A stretch of 64,000 nucleotides of DNA, from positions 1-64,000 of the forward strand of contig JACKEO010000010.1 in NCBI GenBank assembly GCA_020632955.1. The letters run 5' to 3'. The DNA is from Alphaproteobacteria bacterium (GTDB lineage Bacteria > Myxococcota_A > UBA796 > GCA-2862545). Shown piece after piece: positions 57,463 to 64,000 of this stretch. The translations under genes were made by a program, and so were the position numbers. The stretch's first letter is position 1; each line of letters starts with the position of its first letter. The notes beneath the pieces were generated by a model. It did not search any database. It was not told where the DNA came from and saw only the letters and a list, made by a program, of their open reading frames with translations.

Positions 57463-57514
57463 CGCCCGGTCCGACGTCAGGGACCCGCGGGGCTTCCCAC
57501 GTCCAGGAGCATCC

Positions 57515-57673
57515 ATGAGCAAGCGCACCTACCAGCCGTCGAAGATCCGGCGTCGGCGCACCCACGGCTTCCGTGCCCGCATGGCCACCAAGTCGGGGCG
57601 CGACGTCCTGAGCCGCCGGCGCCAGAAGGGCCGCAAGCGCCTCGCGGTCACGGCGCCCAGCAAGCGCCACTGA
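57515..57673 (+). CDS. rpmH: Ribosomal protein L34
   Basis: The 52-residue MSKRTYQPSKIRRRRTHGFR... protein is a full L34, with KRTYQPS at the N-terminus and RMATKSGRDVLSRRRQKGRK. The C-terminus is slightly longer (TAPSKRH) than the usual 44-47 residues. ATG after AGGAG. First gene of the rpmH-rnpA-yidC cluster. Confidence 0.97.
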   Translation: MSKRTYQPSKIRRRRTHGFRARMATKSGRDVLSRRRQKGRKRLAVTAPSKRH

Positions 57674-58026
57674 GCCCCTCGGGGCGCGCGCTCGGCTACC
57701 CACGGGCCCTCCGTCTCCGCAAGAGCGAGGAGGTCCGGCGCGTACAGCGCACGGGGCGCCGGAGGTCCACGCCGGTGGGCACGCTGTGCGTCCTCGACAA
57801 CCCCCTCGGTCACCCGAGGTTCGGATTCGCCGTGAGTCGCAAGGTGGGCAACGCCGTCACGCGCAACCGGGTGAAGCGACGCCTGCGTGAGGTGTTCCGA
57901 CACCTGCGCCCGGTGCTCCCGGGGATCGACGTGGTGCTGCTGGCCCGCCCCGCGGCCGCCGAGGCCTCCTTCGAGGAGCTCCGCCAGGCCGTGCACGGGG
58001 CGCTGCGCCCCTGGATGTCGGCGTGA
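57670..58026 (+). CDS. rnpA: RNase P protein component
   Basis: The protein partner of the RNase P ribozyme. The frame codes ALRLRKSEEVRRVQRTGRR near the N-terminus and the RNR signature FGFAVSRKVGNAVTRNRVKRRLREVFR. No ATG, GTG or TTG occurs in frame before GTG 57775, which would delete the essential first 35 residues. The likely start is CTG at 57670, whose last two bases lie in the rpmH stop (CTGA), giving 118 residues, the normal size. Translation coupled to rpmH would explain a weak start. Overlaps yidC by 4 bases. Confidence 0.85.
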   Translation: MSPSGRALGYPRALRLRKSEEVRRVQRTGRRRSTPVGTLCVLDNPLGHPRFGFAVSRKVGNAVTRNRVKRRLREVFRHLRPVLPGIDVVLLARPAAAEASFEELRQAVHGALRPWMSA

Positions 58027-59768
58027 GCGCGGCCGACCAGGGCAGCGGTGGCGGCGGCCTCGACCGCAACACCCTGCTCGCGATCGTCCTGGCCCTCGGG
58101 GTCTGGTACGGCTGGCTGCTCCTCTTCCCGCCGCAGCCCTCCGAGGCCGACGAGGCCGAGCCCGGTCCCGTGGCCACCGATCCCGTCGACGGTCAGGCGC
58201 CCGCCGCGCCGGCGGGTGGCGCGCCCGCCACCCAGGTGCCGGCCCAGCCCGCGCGGGTGGTGCACGGCGAGCTCTGCCGGGCCGAGTTCGACCTGCGCAG
58301 CAGCGACGGCAGCGTCAGCGACGTCGTGCTGCTCGACCACGAGGCCGCCTACGCGGTGATGCCGCTGTGGAAGTGGGCGCTGGCCGGCTTCCCGCTGCCC
58401 TACCTGCCGTGGGGCGAGCCCCCGGGTCCCGAGGTGCTGCTCTCGGACGCCGCGCTGGCGCTCGTGGCGGGCGCCGGGGCGCCGGATGCCGCGCCGCCGC
58501 GCTCCGAGCTCCTCGAGGAGGGCCCGCAGCGCTTCGTCGTCCGCGGGGTCACGCCCGAAGGCGTGCAGATCGTGCGCACCCTGGCGCCGTCGTCCGCCGA
58601 GCCCTGCGTCTGGACCCTCGAGGTGCGCTGGACGAACACGGGCGACGCGGCCACCACGGGCCCCCTGTGGGTGGCGGTGCACGACCTGCTGCCGGAGTCC
58701 ACCGGTCGCTACGAGGCGGCCATGCGGCCGCGCGCCTACGTCGACGGTGGCCTCGACTACCGCGACGACCTCACCGCGCTGGTGGGCTTCGAGCCGCTGG
58801 AGGGCCCGGTCTCGTGGCTCGGCCTGGCCGACACCTACTTCGCCTTCCTGCTGGTGCCCGAGGCGGCGGAGGGGGGCCGCGGCGCCTTCAGCGCACGCAA
58901 GGGCCCCACCGGCGCGGCGCTGCACGGCGTGCACTACCTGGCGAAGGACGGCCTCGCTGCCGGCCAGAGCCACACCAGCGTGCTGCGCGTCTACGTCGGG
59001 CCCAAGGCCACGAGCACCCTGCTGGCCGTGGCACCCGATCTCGGCGAGGCGGTGGAGCTGGGCTGGCTGGCGCTGCTCGCCGGTCCGATGCTCTGGCTGC
59101 TGCGCCTCTTCCACGGCGTGGTGGGCAACTGGGGCCTGGCCATCGTGTCGCTCACGGTGCTGGTCAAGGCGCTCACCTTCCCGCTCACGCAGTCCAGCTT
59201 CAAGTCCTCGCAGGCCATGCAGGCGCTCCAGCCCAAGCTCCAGGAGCTGAACGAGCGCTTCAAGGACGACCCCCAGAAGAAGGGGGAGGCCACGATGAAG
59301 CTGTTCACCGAGCACGGGGTGAACCCGCTCGGTGGCTGCCTCCCGATGCTCCTGCAGATGCCGGTGTGGATCGCGCTCTACAGCGCGCTGCTCGCGGCGC
59401 CGGAGCTCTACCACACCGAGTTCCTCTACCTGCGCGACCTGTCGCGCCCCGATCCGTGGCTCTTCCTGCCCACGGTGGTGGTGGGGCTGATGGTGCTGCA
59501 GCAGCAGTTCGTGCCCACCGCGAACATGGACCCCGCCCAGGCGCGGATGATGAAGCTGATGCCGCTGTTCTTCGGCATCTTCTTCTACACCTTCCCCTCG
59601 GGGCTGGTGGTCTACATCTTCGTCAACATGGTGCTCTCCATCGCGCAGCAGTGGTACATCAGGCGGACTTTCTCGACGACCGGCCCCGGTGGTGGGCCAG
59701 ACGACGGGCCCGATCCCGTCCCGGGGGCCGCCGGCCGCGTGGCTGGCGAGCTGCTCGACGACGACTAG
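58023..59768 (+). CDS. yidC: Membrane protein insertase YidC
   Basis: The 581-residue insertase has an N-terminal membrane anchor (about 15-35), a Pro/Ala linker and a periplasmic beta domain (about 75-335), as in Gram-negative YidC. The core begins near FHGVVGNWGLAIVSLTVLVKALTFPLTQSSFKSS: the conserved positive residue in the first core helix is Lys here, Arg in E. coli. Then GGCLPMLLQMPVWIALYSAL and MMKLMPLFFGIFFYTFPSGL. GTG start overlapping the rnpA stop. yidD, often found between rnpA and yidC, is absent. Confidence 0.97.
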   Translation: MSAADQGSGGGGLDRNTLLAIVLALGVWYGWLLLFPPQPSEADEAEPGPVATDPVDGQAPAAPAGGAPATQVPAQPARVVHGELCRAEFDLRSSDGSVSDVVLLDHEAAYAVMPLWKWALAGFPLPYLPWGEPPGPEVLLSDAALALVAGAGAPDAAPPRSELLEEGPQRFVVRGVTPEGVQIVRTLAPSSAEPCVWTLEVRWTNTGDAATTGPLWVAVHDLLPESTGRYEAAMRPRAYVDGGLDYRDDLTALVGFEPLEGPVSWLGLADTYFAFLLVPEAAEGGRGAFSARKGPTGAALHGVHYLAKDGLAAGQSHTSVLRVYVGPKATSTLLAVAPDLGEAVELGWLALLAGPMLWLLRLFHGVVGNWGLAIVSLTVLVKALTFPLTQSSFKSSQAMQALQPKLQELNERFKDDPQKKGEATMKLFTEHGVNPLGGCLPMLLQMPVWIALYSALLAAPELYHTEFLYLRDLSRPDPWLFLPTVVVGLMVLQQQFVPTANMDPAQARMMKLMPLFFGIFFYTFPSGLVVYIFVNMVLSIAQQWYIRRTFSTTGPGGGPDDGPDPVPGAAGRVAGELLDDD

Positions 59769-59823
59769 AACCGACGACCGCGGACCGCCCCCAGCGGCGG
59801 CCGCTCACGGACCAGGAGCAGAG

Positions 59824-60786
59824 ATGACGGCAGTTCCCGAGGGTGTGCAGACGGTGACGGGCGAGGGCCCGGACGTGAAGGGTGCGGTGACGGCGGCGGC
59901 GAAGGAGCTCGGGCTCGACACGCGCGACGTGGGCTACACCATCGACTTCTCCCACTTCCGCTCGATGGGCGGCGGCTCCGTGCCGCGCACCACGGTGCGG
60001 GTGATCGCCTGGGCCCGGCCGGCCGGTTCGGCGCCCGAGCCCGAGCCCGAGCCCGCCGCGGCGTCCTCCGACGAGCCCGAGGAGGCGCCGCGCGAGCGCG
60101 CGCCGCGTCCGCCCCGTCGCGAGGCACCCCCCGCCAGCGCCGGCGAGAGCACCGAGGCCTCGGCGTACGCGGCCGACTGGTTCCGCACGCTGCTCCAGCT
60201 GATGGACGTGGAGGGCACCGCCGAGGCCGTGCAGGCCGACGATCGGCTGCGCCTCACGGTCACGGCCGACAAGGCCGGCCGCATCATCGGCCGCAAGGGC
60301 GCCACGCTCGCCGCCATCCGCGGCCTGCTCAAGCAGGCGCTGCGCACCAAGGATCTCGGCGACTTCGTCATCGACGTCGACATCCCCGACGACCGCGAGG
60401 GCCGCGGCGACCGTGGGGATCGCGGGGATCGCGGGGATCGCGGTGGCCGTGGCGAGCGCGGGGGCCGCGACCGTGGCGACCGCCGCGGCGGGCGTGACCG
60501 TGGCGAGCGCGGAGGCCGCGACCGTGGGGATCGTGGGGATCGTGGCGACCGCCGCGAGGCCAAGGGCGACTACCCCGAGGAGAAGCTGCGCGCGCTGGCC
60601 CAGAAGGCGGCCCGCAAGGCCCTCGACACCGGTCGCCCCGTCACGATCAACCTGCTGCTCAACAGCTACGACCGGCACGTGGTCCACACCGCGGCCACCG
60701 AGGTCGAGGGCGTCTCGAGCCAGTCCATCGTGAAGGACGGCAAGAAGTACGTGCAGGTCTTCTCCGAGCTGGGCGTCGAGGAGTGA
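59824..60786 (+). CDS. jag: Jag/KhpB-type KH-R3H RNA-binding protein with Arg/Gly/Asp insert
   Basis: A 320-residue protein: N-terminal Jag domain (about 8-60, VTGEGPDVKGAVTAAAKELGL), an acidic/Pro linker, a KH domain with DKAGRIIGRKGATLAAIRGLL, and a C-terminal R3H domain (LNSYDRHVVHTAA, Arg-xxx-His). Between KH and R3H lies an insert of about 55 residues made of RGD/RGG/RDRG repeats (60400-60561), which I do not expect in ordinary Jag proteins and which looks like an added RNA-binding arm. ATG after GGAGCAG. Follows yidC as in most bacteria. Confidence 0.92.
   Translation: MTAVPEGVQTVTGEGPDVKGAVTAAAKELGLDTRDVGYTIDFSHFRSMGGGSVPRTTVRVIAWARPAGSAPEPEPEPAAASSDEPEEAPRERAPRPPRREAPPASAGESTEASAYAADWFRTLLQLMDVEGTAEAVQADDRLRLTVTADKAGRIIGRKGATLAAIRGLLKQALRTKDLGDFVIDVDIPDDREGRGDRGDRGDRGDRGGRGERGGRDRGDRRGGRDRGERGGRDRGDRGDRGDRREAKGDYPEEKLRALAQKAARKALDTGRPVTINLLLNSYDRHVVHTAATEVEGVSSQSIVKDGKKYVQVFSELGVEE
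60400..60561 (+). repeat. In-frame Arg/Gly/Asp codon repeats in jag
   Basis: Short degenerate repeats of CGTGGGGAT / CGCGGGGAT and CGTGGCGAC code the RGD, RGG and RDRG insert. The units are in frame and imperfect, suggesting growth by slippage. They also add several GATC sites. Confidence 0.75.
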
Positions 60787-60795
60787 CGCGCGCCC

Positions 60796-62142
60796 GTGGC
60801 GCCGTCTCCCGGTGAGGTGCTGGTCGCGCTCGCCACCCCCTGGGGGCGGAGCGCGCTGGCGCTGATCCGGTGGAGCGGGCCGGGCTGTCACGCCGTGGTG
60901 GGCGCGCTCGTGCGTCCCCACACGCCGACCCCGCTGCGACCGGGCCGGGTGCGTCGCGTCGACGTGCTCGACGGCGACGGCGTGGTGGACGACGGCCTCG
61001 TCTGGCTCGCGTCGGGGCCTCGCACCGCCACGGGCGAGGACACCGCCGAGCTCACGGTGCACGGCAACCCGCTGGTGGTGGAGCGGGTGCTCCGCGCCGC
61101 GGTGGCCGCGGGCGCGCAGCTCGCCGGTCCGGGGGCCTTCACGCGCCGGGCCGTGGAGCACGGGCGGCTCGACCTCGTGGAGGCCGAGGGCGTGCAGCAG
61201 CTGGTGGACGCCCGCTCCGCGGCGGGCCTGGCCGTGGCGCGGGCGGCGCTCGACGGTCGCCTCGGCGCGGCCCTGGCGCGGCTGCGGGTGCCCCTCGTCG
61301 AGGTGGTCGCCGAGCTCGAGGCCCGCCTCGACGCACCGGACGATGCGCTGGCCCTGCGCACCGACGAGGAGCTGATCGGTGCCCTCGATGCGGTGGCCGC
61401 CGAGGCGGAGGCGCTGGTGCGGAGCGCACCGCGCGGTCGCGTGCTCGTGCACGGGGCGCGGGTGGCCCTCGTGGGCGCCGTGAACGCGGGGAAGTCCTCG
61501 CTGTTCAACGCCCTGGTGGGGCGGCCGCGGGCGCTGGTGCACGCCACGCCGGGCACCACCCGCGACGTGGTGGAGGCCCCGTGCCTCCTCGGGGAAGTGG
61601 CCGTGACCCTGCTCGACACCGCCGGGGAGCGGGTCACCGACGATCCCGTGGAGGCCGCGGGTCTCGCGCTGGCCGCGGAGCTGGTGGCCGAGGCCGACCT
61701 GCTGGTGGTGGTGCTCCGGGCCCGCCCCGAGGGGCCCGACGCCACCGAGCGGACGCTGCTCGCACGCACCGCCGGGCGGCCGCGGCTCGTGGTGCTCAAC
61801 GGGGTGGACGCGCCGCATGCGGACGCGCCGGAGGGTGCGCTGCCCACTGTGGCGCCGCGCGGCGAGGGGGTGCCGGCGGTGGCGCAGGCGATCGCCCGGG
61901 CGCTGGTGGGCGAGGTGCCCGGGGAGGCCCGGCTCGTGGTGGCCTCGGCGCGGCAGGCCGAGCTGCTGGGCACGCTGGCGCGACAGGCCCGCGAGGGGAC
62001 GGAGGCGCTCGGGGTCGCCGGGCCGGCGGCGGCCGCCGACGCCGTGGTGGCGGGCCTGGAGGCCCTCGACGCGCTCACGGGGGCCGACACCCGGGAGGAG
62101 GTGCTCGACGCCCTCTTCGCCCGCTTCTGCATCGGGAAGTGA
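60796..62142 (+). CDS. mnmE: tRNA modification GTPase MnmE
   Basis: A 448-residue GTPase that, with MnmG, modifies U34 of certain tRNAs. It has the N-terminal folate-binding domain, VTVHGNP-type ELTVHGNPLVVERVL, GPGAFTRRAVEHGRLDLVEAEGV, the G domain (GAVNAGKSSLFN, TPGTTRDVVE, DTAGERVTDDPVE) and the C-terminal FCIGK with catalytic Cys. The G4 motif is NGVD rather than NKxD, so the usual Lys is missing, an oddity for guanine recognition. GTG start 7 bases after the jag stop. mnmG, parA and parB do not follow. Confidence 0.96.
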   Translation: MAPSPGEVLVALATPWGRSALALIRWSGPGCHAVVGALVRPHTPTPLRPGRVRRVDVLDGDGVVDDGLVWLASGPRTATGEDTAELTVHGNPLVVERVLRAAVAAGAQLAGPGAFTRRAVEHGRLDLVEAEGVQQLVDARSAAGLAVARAALDGRLGAALARLRVPLVEVVAELEARLDAPDDALALRTDEELIGALDAVAAEAEALVRSAPRGRVLVHGARVALVGAVNAGKSSLFNALVGRPRALVHATPGTTRDVVEAPCLLGEVAVTLLDTAGERVTDDPVEAAGLALAAELVAEADLLVVVLRARPEGPDATERTLLARTAGRPRLVVLNGVDAPHADAPEGALPTVAPRGEGVPAVAQAIARALVGEVPGEARLVVASARQAELLGTLARQAREGTEALGVAGPAAAADAVVAGLEALDALTGADTREEVLDALFARFCIGK

Positions 62143-62220
62143 GCACCCGTCCCGGGGGACGCGGGCGTGCTGCTGGCGTGTCGATCGTGCGCTAGACCGA
62201 GGGCTCGCCCAGGAGACGCG

Positions 62221-63174
62221 GTGAAGCACCTGTTCGTCATGGACCCGCTCGAGCGCATCCAGGTGGCCGGCGACTCCACCTTCGTGGCGATGCGCGAGGC
62301 CACCGATCGTGGCCACGACCTGTGGTGGTGCACGCCGGACGACCTGTACGTCCGCGACGGTCGCGCCTGGGCGCGCGCCGAGCCCGTGGCGGTGCGCGCC
62401 GCCGCCCCGCACTGGGAGCGCGGGCAGGCCGAGGAGCTCGACACCGGCAGGGTCGACGTCGTGTGGATGCGGAAGGACCCGCCCTTCGACATGACCTACG
62501 TCTTCTCCACCTACGTGCTCGACCTCGTGCCGGCGCCCACCCTGGTGGTGAACCACCCCGCGGGGCTCAAGCTCTTCAACGAGAAGATCTGGGCGATGCA
62601 CTTCGCCGACTTCCAGCCGCCCACGCTGCTGTCGAAGGACAAGGCGCGGCTGCGGGCCTTCGTGGCGTCCCAGCCCGACGGGGCGGTGCTCAAGCCCTGG
62701 GACGGCAACGGGGGGCGGGGCGTGGTGGTGGTGAAGCCCGGCGACCGGAACCTGCCGGCCCTGGTGGAGCTGCTCACGGCCGACGGGCGCGACTTCGTCA
62801 TCGCGCAGCGCTTCCTGCCGGGGGTCTCCCAGGGCGACAAGCGCATCCTCCTCTTCGACGGCGACCCGGTGGGCGCCATCCTGCGCGTGCCCGGCCCGTC
62901 CGATCACCGCGCGAACATGCACGTGGGCGCCACCGTCCACCCCACGGAGCTCGACGCCCGCGATCGCGCGATCTGCGCGGCGCTGGGGCCCGAGCTGAAG
63001 CGGCACGGCCAGCTCTTCGTGGGCATCGACGTCATCGACGGCATGCTCACCGAGATCAACGTCACCTCCCCCACCGGCCTCCGGGAGGTGGAGGCGCTGT
63101 ACGGCCAGCGGCTCGAGGTCGACCTCCTCGACCGCATCGAGGCGAAGGTGGCGGCCCGTCGGGGCGCTGCATGA
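62221..63174 (+). CDS. gshB: Glutathione synthetase
   Basis: GshB joins gamma-glutamylcysteine and glycine using ATP. The 317-residue ATP-grasp protein has FVMDPLERIQVAGDSTFVAMREA, VWMRKDPPFDMTYVFSTYVLD, VNHPAGLKLFNEKIWAMHF, VLKPWDGNGGRGVVVV, DKRILLFDGDPVGAILRVP and TEINVTSPTGLREVE. GTG start after GGAG; TAGACC lies 22 bases ahead. Presence shows a glutathione-using Gram-negative. gshA is not in the window. Confidence 0.96.
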   Translation: MKHLFVMDPLERIQVAGDSTFVAMREATDRGHDLWWCTPDDLYVRDGRAWARAEPVAVRAAAPHWERGQAEELDTGRVDVVWMRKDPPFDMTYVFSTYVLDLVPAPTLVVNHPAGLKLFNEKIWAMHFADFQPPTLLSKDKARLRAFVASQPDGAVLKPWDGNGGRGVVVVKPGDRNLPALVELLTADGRDFVIAQRFLPGVSQGDKRILLFDGDPVGAILRVPGPSDHRANMHVGATVHPTELDARDRAICAALGPELKRHGQLFVGIDVIDGMLTEINVTSPTGLREVEALYGQRLEVDLLDRIEAKVAARRGAA

Positions 63175-64000
63175 GGAGCCTGCTCCTCGCGCTGCTGCTG
63201 CCCGCCGCTGCCCAGGCCGGCCCGCTCACCGGCCTGGACGGGCCCCGCGACGCGGACGGCACTCCTGCCGACCACGTGGTCCCGCAGCCGCTGCCGGCCG
63301 ACGCTCCCTACGCGCCCTCCGTCTACAAGGCGGCGGCCGACCTGAAGATGTCCCGGGACTTCATCCACGGGGTGTCGGAGGGCCTGGAGCTGCTCTACCA
63401 CCGCCGCTACCGCGAGATGCGGGCCTGGTTCGCCGAGCTCCAGCAGGTCTTCCCGGGCACGGCCGTGGCGCCGATGGGCGACCTGCTGGCCTGGCAGGCG
63501 CTGATGCTCGAGAACTTCGACTACCGCTTCGACGCCCAGTACCAGGCGGCCAGCCAGCTCGCGCGCACCGAGCTCGCCGCCGCCCAGGCCCAGCCGGGCC
63601 ACGAGGTGTGGGAGGAGATCCTCCTCGCGGTGGTGGTGGGCATCGAGGCCATCCACGACGCCCGCCGCAGCCGCTACCTGGGGGCCCTGCGCCTGGCCTT
63701 CGAGGCCATCGACCACGTGGAGAAGGCCCGCGCGCTGGCTCCCACCTTCGTCGACCTCCAGCTCGCCGACGGCCTCTACAACTTCTGGCGCACCGTGCTC
63801 ACCGAGCAGAGCAAGGTGCTGCCCACCTTCGGCAGCCGCAAGGAGGAGGGGCTCCTCCAGATCCGCAAGGTGATCGACGAGGGCGTGTTCCTGTCGGCCA
63901 TGGCCCGCTTCGCGCTGGCCATCTCGTGGCTGGAGGAGGAGGACCACGCCAAGGCGCGCGACGAGCTCCTCGCGAACTTCAAGCGCTACCCCGACAACAT
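63171..64000 (+). CDS. Exported helical repeat (TPR-like) protein, cut by window end
   Basis: The frame opens with an ATG overlapping the gshB stop (ATGA) and stays open to the window end, giving 276 residues so far. It starts with a signal peptide (MRSLLLALLLPAAAQAG, cleavage after AQA). The rest is helical with long amphipathic stretches such as RYLGALRLAFEAIDHVEKARALAP and HAKARDELLANFKRYPDN, TPR-like in its last part. Coupled to gshB by position. Function unknown; the C-terminus is missing. Confidence 0.6.
   Translation, partial: MRSLLLALLLPAAAQAGPLTGLDGPRDADGTPADHVVPQPLPADAPYAPSVYKAAADLKMSRDFIHGVSEGLELLYHRRYREMRAWFAELQQVFPGTAVAPMGDLLAWQALMLENFDYRFDAQYQAASQLARTELAAAQAQPGHEVWEEILLAVVVGIEAIHDARRSRYLGALRLAFEAIDHVEKARALAPTFVDLQLADGLYNFWRTVLTEQSKVLPTFGSRKEEGLLQIRKVIDEGVFLSAMARFALAISWLEEEDHAKARDELLANFKRYPDN

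Larger units (their letters stand above)
57211..57514. other. dnaA-rpmH intergenic region, origin candidate
   Basis: A 304-base gene-free gap where transcription diverges. It contains the dnaA and rpmH promoters, five GATC sites within 83 bases (57301-57383), and two GGATCCAC motifs, one of which reads GGATCCACA, 7 of 9 bases of a DnaA box. The dnaA-rpmH gap holds oriC in many bacteria, so this region, alone or with the dnaA-dnaN gap, is a candidate origin. Confidence 0.6.

Noticed and set aside
57775..58026. rnpA starting at GTG 57775
   Set aside because: It would remove the conserved RLRKSEEVRRV segment that is clearly coded in frame just upstream.
60400..60561. Repeats in jag considered as iterons or a CRISPR remnant
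   Set aside because: They keep the reading frame and code an Arg/Gly/Asp arm between two domains.

Overview
The window is a very GC-rich (about 73 percent by eye), densely coded piece of a Gram-negative chromosome centred on a replication-origin neighbourhood. Outer-membrane-type lipoproteins, DsbD, GshB, a GyrB with the long C-terminal insert of Gram-negative bacteria, an EF-G of the spirochaete/planctomycete/delta-proteobacterial type, and many lipoproteins with Asp/Thr-rich tethers point to Myxococcota or a related former delta-proteobacterial lineage. That placement is inference. I saw no tRNA, rRNA, CRISPR array, prophage or transposase gene.

Layout. 1-11 kb: a MA-type metallopeptidase (5' end cut by the window), a GT-C membrane glycosyltransferase, small envelope proteins, a crotonase, an alpha/beta hydrolase, lipoproteins and a TetR regulator. 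11-21.6 kb: gyrA, a fatty acid desaturase, hemL, the membrane part of ATP synthase (atpI-like, atpB, atpE) without F1 genes, and two secreted proteins. 21.6-28.3 kb: a minus-strand operon glmU-like / pcrA / three membrane proteins with zinc-ribbon or TPR domains. 28.3-34.8 kb: TetR, fusA, a P-loop ATPase fused to a SLOG-like domain, an amidase. 34.8-46.8 kb: two methyltransferase-like genes, a DprE1/DprE2-like pair, dsbD, a universal stress protein, a metzincin lipoprotein, mutH, and a CapA-type protein. 46.8-49 kb: two overlapping Get3/ArsA-like ATPases. 50.4-50.65 kb: a noncoding element of nested inverted repeats. 50.6-57.2 kb: gyrB, recF, dnaN and dnaA, all on the minus strand. 57.5-64 kb: rpmH, rnpA, yidC, jag, mnmE, gshB and a truncated TPR-type gene, all on the plus strand. 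Transcription diverges from the dnaA/rpmH gap, as expected at an origin.

How the parts fit. The origin block supplies initiation (DnaA), clamp (DnaN), RecF repair, gyrase, and the ribosomal protein L34 / RNase P / membrane insertase module. The strongest signals beyond housekeeping are (1) a clear MutH, an enzyme of Dam-directed mismatch repair best known from gamma-proteobacteria; (2) clusters of GATC sites on both sides of dnaA, several inside DnaA-box-like GGATCCAC motifs, and an array of TGGGGA(C/T)GG repeats in the dnaA-dnaN gap, which together suggest a Dam-controlled origin; (3) a 289-bp nested-palindrome element beside gyrB; (4) an ATPase-SLOG fusion next to fusA; and (5) a glmU-like gene that keeps only the acetyltransferase half. 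Six promoters share a form close to TTGNCN-N16/17-TAGNNN, and most starts follow a GGAGGTCC-type ribosome binding site.
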